64,000 bases of DNA from Mycobacterium sp. DL592 (lineage in GTDB: Bacteria; Actinomycetota; Actinomycetes; Mycobacteriales; Mycobacteriaceae). The stretch is taken from the NCBI RefSeq assembly GCF_011694515.1, contig NZ_CP050192.1, positions 4,486,521 to 4,550,520 of the forward strand, read 5' to 3'. The translations under genes were made by a program, and so were the position numbers. Each line of letters starts with the position of its first letter. Position 1 is the stretch's first letter. The notes under the pieces are model-generated. The model did no database searches and was not told where the DNA came from. It saw only the letters and a list, made by a program, of their open reading frames with translations. Shown piece by piece: positions 34,368-44,220 of this stretch.

Positions 34368-35485
34368 GCCGCCAGCCCCCAGCGTCGGGCCAGCAGTTCG
34401 TGGGAACGCAGGCGGTCGGTGTGGCGGTGGGTGGCGGTGGTGACCACCAGTTCGTCGGCGCCGGTGACCCGTTGCAGCGCCGAAAGCTTGTCGGCGACCT
34501 CGTCGGCGTCTCCCACGAACTGGGTGGCGAGGCGGTCCTCGACGACGGCGCGCTGTTCGTCGGTCAGCGCCGGGCAGGCATCGGGGTCCGGGTAGGGCAC
34601 CGCACCGCCCTGTGCCCGAATCGAATACACCCAGTGGCCGAACGGCGCCGCGAGGTGGCGGGCCGTCGCGGAATCGTCGGCGACGAGGACGTCGGCGGAG
34701 ACCACAACATAGGGCTTCGACAGGAACGGCGACGGGCTGAACGCCGCCCGGTAGGCGTCGACGGCCTCCAGGGCGGTGCCGGGGGTGCTGTGGTAGCTCG
34801 CCACGAACGGCAGGCCGCGGGCTCCGGCGACCGCCGCGCTCTGCCCCTTGCTGCTGCCGAAGACCCACGGAGTCAGGGCCGAGCCCTCTCCGGGTACGGC
34901 GCGGACCGGGTACCCGTCGGCGGTGTGTTTGCCTTCCAGCAAGGCCAGGATGTCACCGACCTGGTCGGCGAAGTCCGGTGGCTGGGCCTCCGGCTGGGTC
35001 AGCACCGTGGCAAGTGCACGCATCTTCGGGCTCGCCAACAGCAACCGGACGTCGAACTGAGGTGGGATCACCACGCCATCGACGTCACGCCAATCCTGTT
35101 GATCGGAAGCCTCTTTCGGTGCCGGACCGCCCTTCTCGACTTCTCGGCGCCGCTGCCCCGATCGGCCCAGCCCCAGGTCGATGCGGCCGGGGTGGAAGGC
35201 ATCGAGGATACCGAAGCTCTCCACGACAGACAGTGCGGTGGTGTAGCCGAGTTGGACCGCGGCAGCGCCGACCCTGATGCGTTCGGTGGCCGCGGCGATC
35301 TGCCCGATCAGCACCGCCGGGCGGGAGCTGGCGACGGCGACGAAGTGGTGTTCGGCGACCCAGTAGCGCCGGTATCCCCAGCCTTCGGCGTGCCGGGCCA
35401 GATCGACCGAATTGCTCAGTGCCGCAGCGGCATCGGAGCCATCGCTGATGGGCGAGAGATCCAAGATGGACAGTGGGACAGTCAT
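34364..35485 (-). CDS. LLM-class flavin monooxygenase (MsnO8-like)
   Basis: A 373-residue bacterial luciferase-like protein with VPLSILDLSPI at the N-terminus, YRRYWVAEHHFVAVASSRPAV and LDAFHPGRIDLGLGRS. It requires reduced flavin and probably acts on the same class of compound as its neighbours. ATG 35485 overlaps the upstream gene's stop by ATGA, and its own stop overlaps the next ATG. I see no flavin reductase gene in the window, so reduced flavin must come from elsewhere. Confidence 0.85.
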   Translation of the reverse strand: MTVPLSILDLSPISDGSDAAAALSNSVDLARHAEGWGYRRYWVAEHHFVAVASSRPAVLIGQIAAATERIRVGAAAVQLGYTTALSVVESFGILDAFHPGRIDLGLGRSGQRRREVEKGGPAPKEASDQQDWRDVDGVVIPPQFDVRLLLASPKMRALATVLTQPEAQPPDFADQVGDILALLEGKHTADGYPVRAVPGEGSALTPWVFGSSKGQSAAVAGARGLPFVASYHSTPGTALEAVDAYRAAFSPSPFLSKPYVVVSADVLVADDSATARHLAAPFGHWVYSIRAQGGAVPYPDPDACPALTDEQRAVVEDRLATQFVGDADEVADKLSALQRVTGADELVVTTATHRHTDRLRSHELLARRWGLAA

Positions 35486-36552
35486 GACAACCTCACCGGG
35501 GCGTAACGGTTTGTGGCGGCCGGCAGCCCGAACCGCTCTCGCAGTGTCTCGCCGTCGCGGTAACTCGACCGGAAGCGGCCTGCACGCTGCAGTGCCGGAA
35601 CCACCTCGTCGGTGATCACGGGCAGGTCGGTGGCGGTGACCGCGGGGCGCAGCCGGAATCCGTCGGCGCCGGCGTCGTGCCATGCGAGCAGAAGATTCAC
35701 CAATTCTGCTGGGGTACCGCCCCATACCAGCGCGTCCGAGCGCAGGTCGGTGTCCCCGGTGAAGCTCACCGCCACGTCGGCGATCACTTTGAGATGGGCG
35801 CCGCCGGCCGCGGCGACCTCACCCAGGATAGAGCCGAGGGACGCCTCGTCGGTCGGCGTGACGAACACGATATCGGTGGAACCGGAAGCGAATTCGTAGA
35901 CCGGCGCCGCGTGGGCCAAGGCAGCGACCACCGGCTGACCCTGCGGCGGCCGGGGCGTGATCGAGGGTCCCTTCACCGAGAAGTAGCGGCCGGTGAAGTC
36001 GATGTAGTGCAGCCTGTCGCGGTCGATGTAGCGCCCGCTGGGCACGTCACGGATCACCGCGTCGTCCTCCCAGCTGTCCCACAGCCGGCGTACCACTTCG
36101 ACGGCATCGGCTGCCTCACCGAACAATTCGCCGGGCTCGGGCTTGGCTCTGCGGCCGAACAGGGCCGCGGCCTGGGTGCTGGGGCTGACCCGCACCTGCC
36201 AGCCCGCGCGACCGCCCGAGACGTAGTCCAGGGTTGCGATCGCCTTGGAGAGGTGGAACGGCTCGGTGTGCGTCACGGTGGCGACGGGGATCAGTCCGAT
36301 GTGCCGCGTCACCGGTGCGATCCGCGCCGCCACCAGGACGGCGTCTGGGCGCACGGCCGGCGGGTAGGTGTCGAAGGTGTCCTCGACCGTCAGGAAGTCC
36401 AGCAGACCCTGTTCGGCGATGCCCGCCGCCCGGGCCCAGTGCCGGCCGCTGGTCACCGGTGCCGCGGCCGGGTCGGCCGACAGCGTGCGCCGCCAGGCCT
36501 CGGGGTGCCAGCCGTACCCGTCGAGCGCGACGCCGAGATGGAGCGGTTTCAC
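35482..36552 (-). CDS. LLM-class flavin monooxygenase
   Basis: A 356-residue TIM-barrel protein starting KPLHLGVALDGYGWHPEAWR. Seen blocks: GLLDFLTVEDTFD, TEPFHLSKAIATLDYVSGGRAGW, FGEAADAVEVVRRLWDSW and GTPAELVNLLLAWHDAGADGF. It belongs with the SnaA/NtaA relatives but is shorter than the third enzyme of the operon. GTG 36552 overlaps the GNAT stop (GTGA). The substrate is unknown. Confidence 0.85.
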   Translation of the reverse strand: MKPLHLGVALDGYGWHPEAWRRTLSADPAAAPVTSGRHWARAAGIAEQGLLDFLTVEDTFDTYPPAVRPDAVLVAARIAPVTRHIGLIPVATVTHTEPFHLSKAIATLDYVSGGRAGWQVRVSPSTQAAALFGRRAKPEPGELFGEAADAVEVVRRLWDSWEDDAVIRDVPSGRYIDRDRLHYIDFTGRYFSVKGPSITPRPPQGQPVVAALAHAAPVYEFASGSTDIVFVTPTDEASLGSILGEVAAAGGAHLKVIADVAVSFTGDTDLRSDALVWGGTPAELVNLLLAWHDAGADGFRLRPAVTATDLPVITDEVVPALQRAGRFRSSYRDGETLRERFGLPAATNRYAPVRLS

Positions 36553-37061
36553 GGTTGCACGAGTTTCTCGAAGGCGACCGGGTACCCCTCGCCTGCTGCG
36601 GGCAGCGGCTCGCTCAGTCGGGTGTAGCCGTGGGACAGGTACAGCGCTTCGGCTTCGGGTTGACGGTCCCCGGTGGTCAAGTAGATCCGCCGATAGCCAC
36701 GCTCGACGATCTCGGCCTCGAGTGCGTCGAGCAGGCGGCCGGCGTGGCCGCGGCGACGGAATCGGTTGTCGGTCCAGATCCGCTTGAGTTCGGCGGTCTC
36801 GTGCCCGTCGACCACACCGAACCTGCGGAACGCGCCACCGGTCACCGGCTCGCCGTCGAGAAGGCCGATCAACAATCCGCCGTGCGGCGGCGCGAACTCG
36901 TCGCCGGGGTAGTTGCGCAGGCCGCCCAGAACCGCATCGACCGACCCGCCATAGCGGGTCGCATACTCCACGGCGAGCTCGCCCAGCAGGGGCTGAGCCA
37001 GGTCGTCATCCTGTCGAACGCGGACGAACCGCAATTCGCTGCCGGCGGTCACAGTCATCAC
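36549..37061 (-). CDS. GNAT-family N-acetyltransferase, first gene of the monooxygenase operon
   Basis: A 170-residue acetyltransferase. Motif A is visible as AELKRIWTDNRFRRRGHAGRLLDALEAE (quoted in outline, with the CoA loop RFRRRGHAGR), followed by YLTTGDRQPEAEALYLSHGYTR. It has the fold for acetylating a small amine. The start is GTG 37061 or ATG 37058. It overlaps the first monooxygenase gene, so acetylation and flavin-dependent oxidation may belong to one catabolic or detoxification route (inference). Confidence 0.85.
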   Translation of the reverse strand: MMTVTAGSELRFVRVRQDDDLAQPLLGELAVEYATRYGGSVDAVLGGLRNYPGDEFAPPHGGLLIGLLDGEPVTGGAFRRFGVVDGHETAELKRIWTDNRFRRRGHAGRLLDALEAEIVERGYRRIYLTTGDRQPEAEALYLSHGYTRLSEPLPAAGEGYPVAFEKLVQP

Positions 37062-37155
37062 CTACCTGTCTACCGCGCCGCGGCCCAGCGCATTCCGCTG
37101 GCGGGTGATCAGCTCGCCGTGATTGAAAATCTGCCCAGGTCGACGGTCGGCGCGG

Positions 37156-37836
37156 TCATTTCGGCGGGGGCAGCTGGGCTTCGATCAGCGGCAGGATCTG
37201 CCGCGCCAGGTACTCGTTGCCGGCCCGGTTCGGGTGCACCCGGTCCCACCCGATGAGGTTCGGGTCATCCCACCACCAGCGCTGCGCGAGCGGGTCGGCG
37301 AATGTCGCACCGATCCGGGCGGCCTCGTCGCGCACGATGTCGCGCACCTGCCACACCTCGGCTGACGGATCGGGCCGCGGCCAGGCCGGCCCGATCACCA
37401 GCAGACGTGCCGACGGGGCGGCGCTGCGCGCCCGCGCCAAGGTGTCCCGCACGGCCGACCGCAGGGTGTCCGGCGCGGTTCCGACGTCGTTGGGACTTCC
37501 GAAGAGCACGACCAGGTCGGTGGACGGCTGGATCACGTCCAGCCGGTCGGCGAACACCCCGCCGCGGGTGCCGATGTGGACGTATCCGGCGCCACCCTCC
37601 CCGGCCACCGTCGGCTGGATCTCGTAGTGCAGGTCGCGTAGCCGGCTCCACACCATCGCGGGCCACAGGTCGGGGTCCTCGGGGTCGTTGTTGACGCCGA
37701 CCGTGTAGGAGTCTCCGATGACCACGATGTGCTCGCCGGGTAGCGCGGCCTGCTGTGCCGGGGTCAGACGGGGCGCGGGAGAGCATGCGGCGACGATCAG
37801 GGCCACGACCACCGCCATCAGAACTGCCCTGCTCAC
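37156..37836 (-). CDS. SGNH-hydrolase lipoprotein
   Basis: A 226-residue exported esterase. A short signal (SRAVLMAVVVALIVAAC) ends in the lipobox VAAC. SGNH motifs are VVIGDSYTVG (Ser), GGAGY (Gly), LFGSPNDVG (Asn) and WDRVHPNRAG (Asp, His), so the catalytic set is complete. It probably acts on a lipid or cell-wall ester outside the membrane. The start is GTG 37836. It lies 94 nt upstream of the GNAT-monooxygenase operon on the same strand and is divergent from the SDR gene. Confidence 0.85.
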   Translation of the reverse strand: MSRAVLMAVVVALIVAACSPAPRLTPAQQAALPGEHIVVIGDSYTVGVNNDPEDPDLWPAMVWSRLRDLHYEIQPTVAGEGGAGYVHIGTRGGVFADRLDVIQPSTDLVVLFGSPNDVGTAPDTLRSAVRDTLARARSAAPSARLLVIGPAWPRPDPSAEVWQVRDIVRDEAARIGATFADPLAQRWWWDDPNLIGWDRVHPNRAGNEYLARQILPLIEAQLPPPK

Positions 37837-37878
37837 GGGGCCACAGCCTACGCACCCGGGACCCCTTCCCACCCATAG

Positions 37879-37892
37879 TTGACACCTGTAAA
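37879..37892. promoter_or_regulatory. Possible operator before the SDR gene
   Basis: TTGACACCTGTAAA is an imperfect palindrome (five of seven arm positions pair: TT.ACA/TGT.AA). It ends 10 nt before the SDR ATG, in the gap shared with the SGNH lipoprotein gene. TetR-type sites of similar form occur ahead of SDR genes in mycobacteria (general knowledge). It is short and could be chance. Confidence 0.3.
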
Positions 37893-37902
37893 GTTCGTCC
37901 CC

Positions 37903-38766
37903 ATGGACAACATCCGCGGCAAGACCATCGCCATCACCGGAGCTGCCCGGGGCATCGGCTTCGCCACTGCCCGCGCCCTGCTGCAGCGGGGTGCCCGCGT
38001 GGTGATCGGTGATCGTGACGTCGCGCTGGAGGAATCCGCGGTCGCCCAGCTCAGCAAGATCGGGCCGGTGTCGGGCTACCCGCTCGACGTCAGCGACGCC
38101 GAGTCGTTCGCCACCTTCCTGGACAAGGCCCGCGCCGACGGCGGCGGCCACATCGACGTGCTGATCAACAACGCCGGGGTGATGCCGGTCGGGCCGTTCC
38201 TGGACCACTCCGAACAAGCCGTCCGCACCGCGGTGGAGGTCAACTTCTACGGTGTGCTGACCGGCTGCCGACTGGTACTTCCCGAGATGGTCAAGCGCCG
38301 CAGCGGGCACATCGTCAACATCGCCTCGATGGCAGGCATGCTGGCCGTGCCGGGCCAAGCCCTTTACGCCGGAACCAAATTCGCGGTGGTCGGGTTGTCC
38401 ACGGCGCTCTCCGACGAGTTTGCGCCGCAGGGAGTGCACGTCAGCTGCGTCATGCCGACGTTCACCAATACCGAGCTCATCGCCGGCACCAACGCCACCG
38501 GCGCCAGCAGGCCCGTCCAGCCCGAAGACATCGCCGCTGCCGTCGTCAAGACGCTCGACAAGCCGAAAACGGCTGTCTCCGTTCCCTATCCGTTGCGGTT
38601 CATCGCCGCTGGGACGGCGTTCCTGCCGCCGCGCGCCCGGCGCTGGCTGAGCGCGAAGTCGGGCACCGACCGCGTGTTCCTCGACTTCGACACAACGGCG
38701 CGTGCCGCCTACGAGCAGCGCGCCCAGGCAGCCACCGGCGTGGTGGAACCTCCGAAGAACGACTAG
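37903..38766 (+). CDS. Short-chain dehydrogenase/reductase
   Basis: A 287-residue Rossmann-fold oxidoreductase of the classical SDR type. Cofactor loop TGAARGIGFA (residues ~11-20), LINNAGVMP, catalytic Ser in IVNIASMAGM and Y-x-x-x-K as YAGTK are in place. The C-terminal tail of about 30 residues (RRWLSAKSG onward) resembles membrane-associated mycobacterial SDRs. ATG 37903 begins the conserved sequence. The substrate is unknown. The 3' end overlaps the convergent unknown gene by 4 nt. Confidence 0.9.
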   Translation: MDNIRGKTIAITGAARGIGFATARALLQRGARVVIGDRDVALEESAVAQLSKIGPVSGYPLDVSDAESFATFLDKARADGGGHIDVLINNAGVMPVGPFLDHSEQAVRTAVEVNFYGVLTGCRLVLPEMVKRRSGHIVNIASMAGMLAVPGQALYAGTKFAVVGLSTALSDEFAPQGVHVSCVMPTFTNTELIAGTNATGASRPVQPEDIAAAVVKTLDKPKTAVSVPYPLRFIAAGTAFLPPRARRWLSAKSGTDRVFLDFDTTARAAYEQRAQAATGVVEPPKND

Positions 38767-39218
38767 CCGAGAACCGGTACGGCATCGCCGGGGCGGTATG
38801 CCTCGATCGGCTCGATGCTCTGTAGCAGCGTCTCCGGCTCAACGGTGTAGAGCTTGCCCTGCTCTCCCCCGGTACCGACCAGCACGGCGGTGACTCGCTC
38901 GGGGAAGTCGTTCTCGGTGCCGGCGAACGTGATCCAGATTCTGGTCACGGGTTCGTACTGCTCGTCGGCGAATTCCGCGGCCGACGGGGCGAAGTACCAG
39001 CTGAGAACCGTCTCGCTGGAGAATTCGGCGTCGAACGTCCATCCGCGGGCGAGCAGCCACTCATCGAAGGTCTCCGCGGCCTGCTCGAGTAAGTGTGGCG
39101 CGTCGTCGAATTGGTCGCCGAGCAGCGCGTCCATCACCGGCTCGGGAATCCACCGTGAGTCGCGGGCGGCCTGCCGCTTCCTGCGGCGGGCCTTCTTGGC
39201 ATCGGAGTGCCGCGACAC
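38763..39218 (-). CDS. Conserved hypothetical protein downstream of metZ
   Basis: A 151-residue protein with a very basic start (SDAKKARRRKRQAARDSR), then an acidic alpha/beta body (FDEWLLARGWTFDAEFS, ITFAGTENDFPERVTAVLVGT). The basic tail could bind nucleic acid or ribosome; no family is recognised. I chose GTG 39218, 2 nt after the metZ stop, so it is the end of the purT-to-metZ strand run. Confidence 0.65.
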   Translation of the reverse strand: MSRHSDAKKARRRKRQAARDSRWIPEPVMDALLGDQFDDAPHLLEQAAETFDEWLLARGWTFDAEFSSETVLSWYFAPSAAEFADEQYEPVTRIWITFAGTENDFPERVTAVLVGTGGEQGKLYTVEPETLLQSIEPIEAYRPGDAVPVLG

Positions 39219-39220
39219 CG

Positions 39221-40429
39221 CTAGCTCAGCGCCCGATCCAGGTCGGCGATCAGGTCCTCGGTGCCCTCCAGGCCCACCGAGATGCGCACCACACCGTCGC
39301 CCAGGCCGATCGCGGCGCGACCTTCCGGCCCCATTGCCCGGTGGGTGGTGGTGGCCGGGTGGGTGATGAGCGACTTGGCGTCGCCGAGGTTGTTGGAGAT
39401 GTCGATGATCTGCAGCTTGTCGAGAACCTCGAACGCGCGGTCCTTGCCACCGTCGAGTTCGAAGGTCACCACAGTTCCGCCGCCGCGCATCTGACGCTTC
39501 GCCAGGTCGAACTGGGGATGGGACTCCAGGAACGGGTACCGCACCCAGTTCACGCCGGGTTGGGCTTCGAGGAACTCGGCGATGCGCTGCGCGGAGCGGT
39601 TCGAGTAGTCCACCCGGACCGACATCGTCTCCAGGCCCTTGAGCAACACCCACGCGTTGAACGCCGACAGCGCTGGCCCGGTGTGGCGCATCAGTTTCTG
39701 GACCGGCCCGTCGATGTATTCCTTGTCACCGAGGATCGCCCCACCGAGGACCCGGCCCTGACCGTCGATGTGCTTGGTGCCCGAGTACACCACGACGTCC
39801 ACCCCGAGCGGGAACCCCTGCTGCAGCAGCGGGGTGGCAAAAACGTTGTCCAGCACCACTTTCGCGCCGGCAGCATGGGCCAGATCCGAGACCGCCGCGA
39901 TGTCGACCAGGGACTGCATCGGGTTGGATGGTGTCTCGAAGAAGACGGCCTTGGTAGGTTTGCTCAGCGCTTCTTCCCACTGCGAGAGGTCCTCGCCGTC
40001 GACGAAGACGGTTTCGACTCCCCAGCGCGGGAGAATCTCGCTACAGACGACGAAACACGAGCCGAACAGGCTGCGGGCGGCCACCAGCCGATCCCCCGCA
40101 CCCAGTAGCGCACCCAGCGAGGTGAACACCGCCGCCATCCCCGAGGCGGTGGCGAACGCCGCAGGGGCGCCTTCGATCAGGCGCAGCCGCTCCTCGAACA
40201 TCGAGATCGTCGGGTTGCCATAGCGGGAGTACACGTAGCGGTCGATCTCGCCGGTGAAGGCCTTCTCGGCCTCGCCCGCCGAGGAGTAGACGTAGCCCGA
40301 CGTCAGGTACATCGCTTCGGCGGTCTCCTCGAAGCCCGACCGCAGCAGGCCGCCGCGCACGCCGATGGTGGCCTGGCTGACCCCGTCGGGCAGCGGCGCG
40401 GGGATGCGCACCGAGGGCACGTCTGTCAT
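39221..40429 (-). CDS. metZ: O-succinylhomoserine sulfhydrylase MetZ
   Basis: A 402-residue PLP enzyme of the Cys/Met metabolism family, making homocysteine directly from an acylhomoserine and sulfide. The PLP lysine is Lys219 in VYSGTKHIDGQGR; Asp194 in LDNVFATP supports the ring nitrogen. Other blocks are YSRYGNPT and SRTSSM-like GMAAVFTSLGALL. Rhodanese and metZ are neighbours in M. tuberculosis too (Rv0390-Rv0391), consistent with a sulfur-transfer link. The ATG is preceded by a purine-rich repeat. Confidence 0.95.
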   Translation of the reverse strand: MTDVPSVRIPAPLPDGVSQATIGVRGGLLRSGFEETAEAMYLTSGYVYSSAGEAEKAFTGEIDRYVYSRYGNPTISMFEERLRLIEGAPAAFATASGMAAVFTSLGALLGAGDRLVAARSLFGSCFVVCSEILPRWGVETVFVDGEDLSQWEEALSKPTKAVFFETPSNPMQSLVDIAAVSDLAHAAGAKVVLDNVFATPLLQQGFPLGVDVVVYSGTKHIDGQGRVLGGAILGDKEYIDGPVQKLMRHTGPALSAFNAWVLLKGLETMSVRVDYSNRSAQRIAEFLEAQPGVNWVRYPFLESHPQFDLAKRQMRGGGTVVTFELDGGKDRAFEVLDKLQIIDISNNLGDAKSLITHPATTTHRAMGPEGRAAIGLGDGVVRISVGLEGTEDLIADLDRALS

Positions 40430-40502
40430 CGCTCGACTCCCACTCGCTCCGGTCCTCGCTCGTACCTCGCTGCGATCCTCACTCGCGATCGTCTTCGGTC
40501 GG
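40430..40502 (-). repeat. Degenerate ~12-nt GAGCGAGG repeat between rhodanese gene and metZ
   Basis: Read on the minus strand, five GCGAG units recur about every 12 nt (GCGAGTGAGGATC, GCAGCGAGGTAC, GAGCGAGGACCG, GAGCGAGTGGGA, GTCGAGCG). The run fills the whole 73-nt gap up to the metZ ATG. Several units look like ribosome binding sites. Similar GCGAG-rich runs occur between genes in other mycobacteria (recollection, unverified). Confidence 0.6.
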
Positions 40503-40916
40503 TCATGACTGCTTCCAGGGCAGGCCGAGGGCCCGCCAGCCGTTGGCACCTCGGTGGCCCTGCTCGTCGAGCTGTCCTTCGAAGCCGTCGAGCATGTTGT
40601 AGGACGGTGCGATACCGGCCGCCGTGGCCGCCTCGGCCGCGGGGATCGAGCGGTTGCCCGAGCGACAGATGAAGACCACGGGGCGCTCGCCGGGCGTGAC
40701 CCCGGCGGCGATCAGCTCGGCGACGAAGTCGGCGTTGCGCTGGCCGTTGCTGCGATTCCACTCCACGAACACCACGTCGCGGCCCAGGCTGGTCAGATCG
40801 GGTACGCCCACCCACCGCCATTCGGCGTCGGTACGACAGTCGACCAGCACCGCTTCCGGGTTCTCGCTGAGCAGTTTCCAGCTGTCCTCGGGGGTGATGT
40901 CACCTGCATAGCTCAC
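40503..40916 (-). CDS. Rhodanese-like sulfurtransferase
   Basis: A 137-residue single-domain rhodanese starting SYAGDITPEDSWKLL. DCRTDAEW marks the first conserved strand. The active-site loop is FICRSGNRS, with the catalytic cysteine in C-R-S-G-N-R. NMLDGFEG and NGWRALGLPW close the domain. It likely passes sulfane sulfur, perhaps toward MetZ. The start is GTG 40916. Confidence 0.9.
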   Translation of the reverse strand: MSYAGDITPEDSWKLLSENPEAVLVDCRTDAEWRWVGVPDLTSLGRDVVFVEWNRSNGQRNADFVAELIAAGVTPGERPVVFICRSGNRSIPAAEAATAAGIAPSYNMLDGFEGQLDEQGHRGANGWRALGLPWKQS

Positions 40917-40960
40917 GGCCGTGAGTCTCGCACATGCCCCTGAGATGAATCGAGTGCTGG

Positions 40961-41398
40961 CTAGGCAGGACTCGGTGAACAGACCTTCCAGTCCCCGCTC
41001 TCCCGGACGAACGTCATCGGCGTATCCAGGCGCTTGTCGGGTGTGCGCTCGAAGTGATAGACCACGGTCGCGGTGGCCCGATCGCCGTCGATCTTCACAC
41101 CCGTGACGTCGTCGACGTACCGAGCTCCGCGCGCCGACTTCGACTGTTGTTGGTGCGCAAGCACATCGGCTTCGGTGGCCTGCTGCGCGGCGCATGTGTA
41201 CTTACGGAAGTCCGGATAGTTCTCGCGTTGCAGGGCGTCGTTCTGGCCCACCGCGGCGCGGCCCACCCGGGTGTCCTCGGTCATGCCGTCACCGCGGATC
41301 AGCCACGAGATGCCGAATCCGATCAGGACGATCGCAGCCACCCCCAGCGCGATGAGGATCGGCATCGGGCTCGACCCGGTGTTGTCTTCGTCGGTCAT
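40961..41398 (-). CDS. Membrane-anchored protein with a DUF4878/NTF2-like domain
   Basis: A 145-residue protein with one N-terminal transmembrane helix (PMPILIALGVAAIVLIGFGI) and an external domain ending ESGDWKVCSPSPA. Two cysteines (KYTCAAQQ and KVCSP) may form a disulfide. The shape resembles the Rv0361-like protein at 52900-53634. ATG 41398 overlaps the purT stop (ATGA), placing it in the purT operon; no function is known. Confidence 0.7.
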   Translation of the reverse strand: MTDEDNTGSSPMPILIALGVAAIVLIGFGISWLIRGDGMTEDTRVGRAAVGQNDALQRENYPDFRKYTCAAQQATEADVLAHQQQSKSARGARYVDDVTGVKIDGDRATATVVYHFERTPDKRLDTPMTFVRESGDWKVCSPSPA

Positions 41399-42576
41399 GA
41401 CTGCCACAGCCTCCGCAGGGTGGTCGAAACCTGGCGCACCCGGTCACGGGCGGTGGTGACGTCGCCTGCCGTCGCCAAAGCCAGGACCAGCCGGCGGCGG
41501 GACGCGTCCTCGTGGCGTCCGAACAGCCTGACGTCGCTTTCGGGCACGGTCATCGCCTCGGCGAGCACCGCGGCGGGTTCCGGCAGTCGCTCGGGTCGAC
41601 CATCGGCCTCGCCGGCGTAGGTGACCTCGGCGGCGCCGGGCGAGATCATGATGGTGTCGACAGGCAGGCCAAGCACCGCGCGGGCGTGCAACTCGAACTC
41701 CGAGAGCCGCTGGGTGCGCAACGTCACCAGGGCGCTGTCGCTGGGCCGCACCCGGACGTCGGAGAAGTACACCTCGTCGCCGCGAACCAGCAGTTCTACC
41801 GCGAACACCCCGCGACCGCCGAGGGCCCGCACGATCCGCGCGGCGACCGACTTCGCCGCGCCGAGCGCGGCCAGCGTCATGTGTTGCGGCTGCCAGGACT
41901 CCAGGACGACGCCGTCGAGCTGGCGGTAGCCGATCGGTTCGCAGAAATGCAGCTGCGGCCCGGCGGGGCCCTCGGTGCGCACCGTGAGCAGCGTGACGGC
42001 GTAGTCGATCTCGACGACGGTCTCGGCGAGCACCCGGTTGTGCGGCACCCGCCCGCCGGCGTCGGCGGCCCGCTGCCAGGCCGGCTCGACATCATCGGGG
42101 CGGAGCAGCACGGACTGGCCCTGGCCGGGTGCGCCCACTACAGGCTTGACCACGAGCGGGAATCCGGCGTGCTCGGCGATCGCCGTGAGCTCTGCGACCG
42201 ACCCGGCGAACCAGAAGGGTGCCGTCGGCAGGCCCAGGTCGTCGGCGGCGAGCTTGCGAATGCCCTCGCGGTCCAGGCTCAGCCGGGTGGCATGCACCGA
42301 GGGCACCACCTGGGCGGCACCGCTGTCCTCCACGGTGCGCAGCGCATCGATGGCCACCGCGTTTGTGTTCACCACGAGATAGTCGGGACGGCTCTGGCTG
42401 ACCGCGGCGGCGAGCTCCTCGGGATCGGTCACCGACACCACGAGGGCCTCGTCGGCGGCGTCGTGTGCCGGGGCCCCGGCGTAGCGGTCGACGGCGATCA
42501 CCTCGGCGCCCAGGCGCTGGAAGGCCAGCACCAGCTCGCGGCTCAGCTCACCGGATCCCACCAGCATCACACGCAT
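41395..42576 (-). CDS. purT: Formate-dependent phosphoribosylglycinamide formyltransferase PurT
   Basis: A 393-residue ATP-grasp enzyme using formate and ATP to formylate GAR in purine synthesis. Seen: VMLVGSGELSRELVLAFQRLGAEV at the start, FPLVVKPVVGAPGQGQSVL in the ATP-grasp core, GGRGVFAVELLVRGDEVYFSDVRVRPSDS (metal and ATP site, quoted in outline) and a C-terminal FGRHEDASRRRLVLALA. ATG 42576 is preferred over TTG 42585. It begins the run of overlapping genes through metZ, after the AAA ATPase gene 21 nt upstream. Confidence 0.94.
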   Translation of the reverse strand: MRVMLVGSGELSRELVLAFQRLGAEVIAVDRYAGAPAHDAADEALVVSVTDPEELAAAVSQSRPDYLVVNTNAVAIDALRTVEDSGAAQVVPSVHATRLSLDREGIRKLAADDLGLPTAPFWFAGSVAELTAIAEHAGFPLVVKPVVGAPGQGQSVLLRPDDVEPAWQRAADAGGRVPHNRVLAETVVEIDYAVTLLTVRTEGPAGPQLHFCEPIGYRQLDGVVLESWQPQHMTLAALGAAKSVAARIVRALGGRGVFAVELLVRGDEVYFSDVRVRPSDSALVTLRTQRLSEFELHARAVLGLPVDTIMISPGAAEVTYAGEADGRPERLPEPAAVLAEAMTVPESDVRLFGRHEDASRRRLVLALATAGDVTTARDRVRQVSTTLRRLWQS

Positions 42577-42597
42577 GATGCCCAAGGATAGGTGCGC

Positions 42598-43713
<1,116 letters not shown>

Positions 43714-43721
43714 GGCGTCAG

Positions 43722-44204
43722 CTAACCAGGCGGTGCCGACAGGTCGGCGCGGAACCCGCCCATGGCGGCCAGCACCGCAGCGAAGACCCGGTGGGCCGCT
43801 TCCAGGTCGGAGTCCGACAACTCGGCCAGCGCACGATGGGTGTGGGTGGCCAGCGGGGTGAAGAACGCGCGGCCTACCTCGATGCCGTGGTCGGCGTAGC
43901 GCAGGATCACTTTGCGGCGGTCGGCCGGATGGGCTTCGCGGCGTAGGTGCCCGGATTCGATCATCCGCTCCACCTGGTAGGTGATGGCCGCGCCCGACAT
44001 CCCCATCCGGCTCTTGAGCTCCCCCGCGGTCAGCGGGGTACCTGCGTTCTCGGCGACCATGATGTGCGTCAGCGCGCGGAAGTCGTTCGCGGACATGTCA
44101 TGGACGGCGGCGAACACCCGGCCGATCTGGTCGGACTCAGCGGACAGTGCCTGTACGTCGGCGACCACCGCGGATTCCAGCGATGCCCGCCGCGTTTCGT
44201 CCAT
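43722..44204 (-). CDS. MarR-family transcriptional regulator
   Basis: A 160-residue winged-helix regulator. The DNA-binding part is TAGELKSRMGMSGAAITYQVERMIESGHLRREAHPADRRKVIL (outlined), with the family's wing motif DRRKV. It is divergent from the MMPL transporter gene with a short shared control region, and probably represses it and itself. ATG 44204 has GGGAG upstream; ATG 44216 with AAGGGA is also possible. Confidence 0.9.
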   Translation of the reverse strand: MDETRRASLESAVVADVQALSAESDQIGRVFAAVHDMSANDFRALTHIMVAENAGTPLTAGELKSRMGMSGAAITYQVERMIESGHLRREAHPADRRKVILRYADHGIEVGRAFFTPLATHTHRALAELSDSDLEAAHRVFAAVLAAMGGFRADLSAPPG

Positions 44205-44220
44205 GACTCCCAGCATATCC

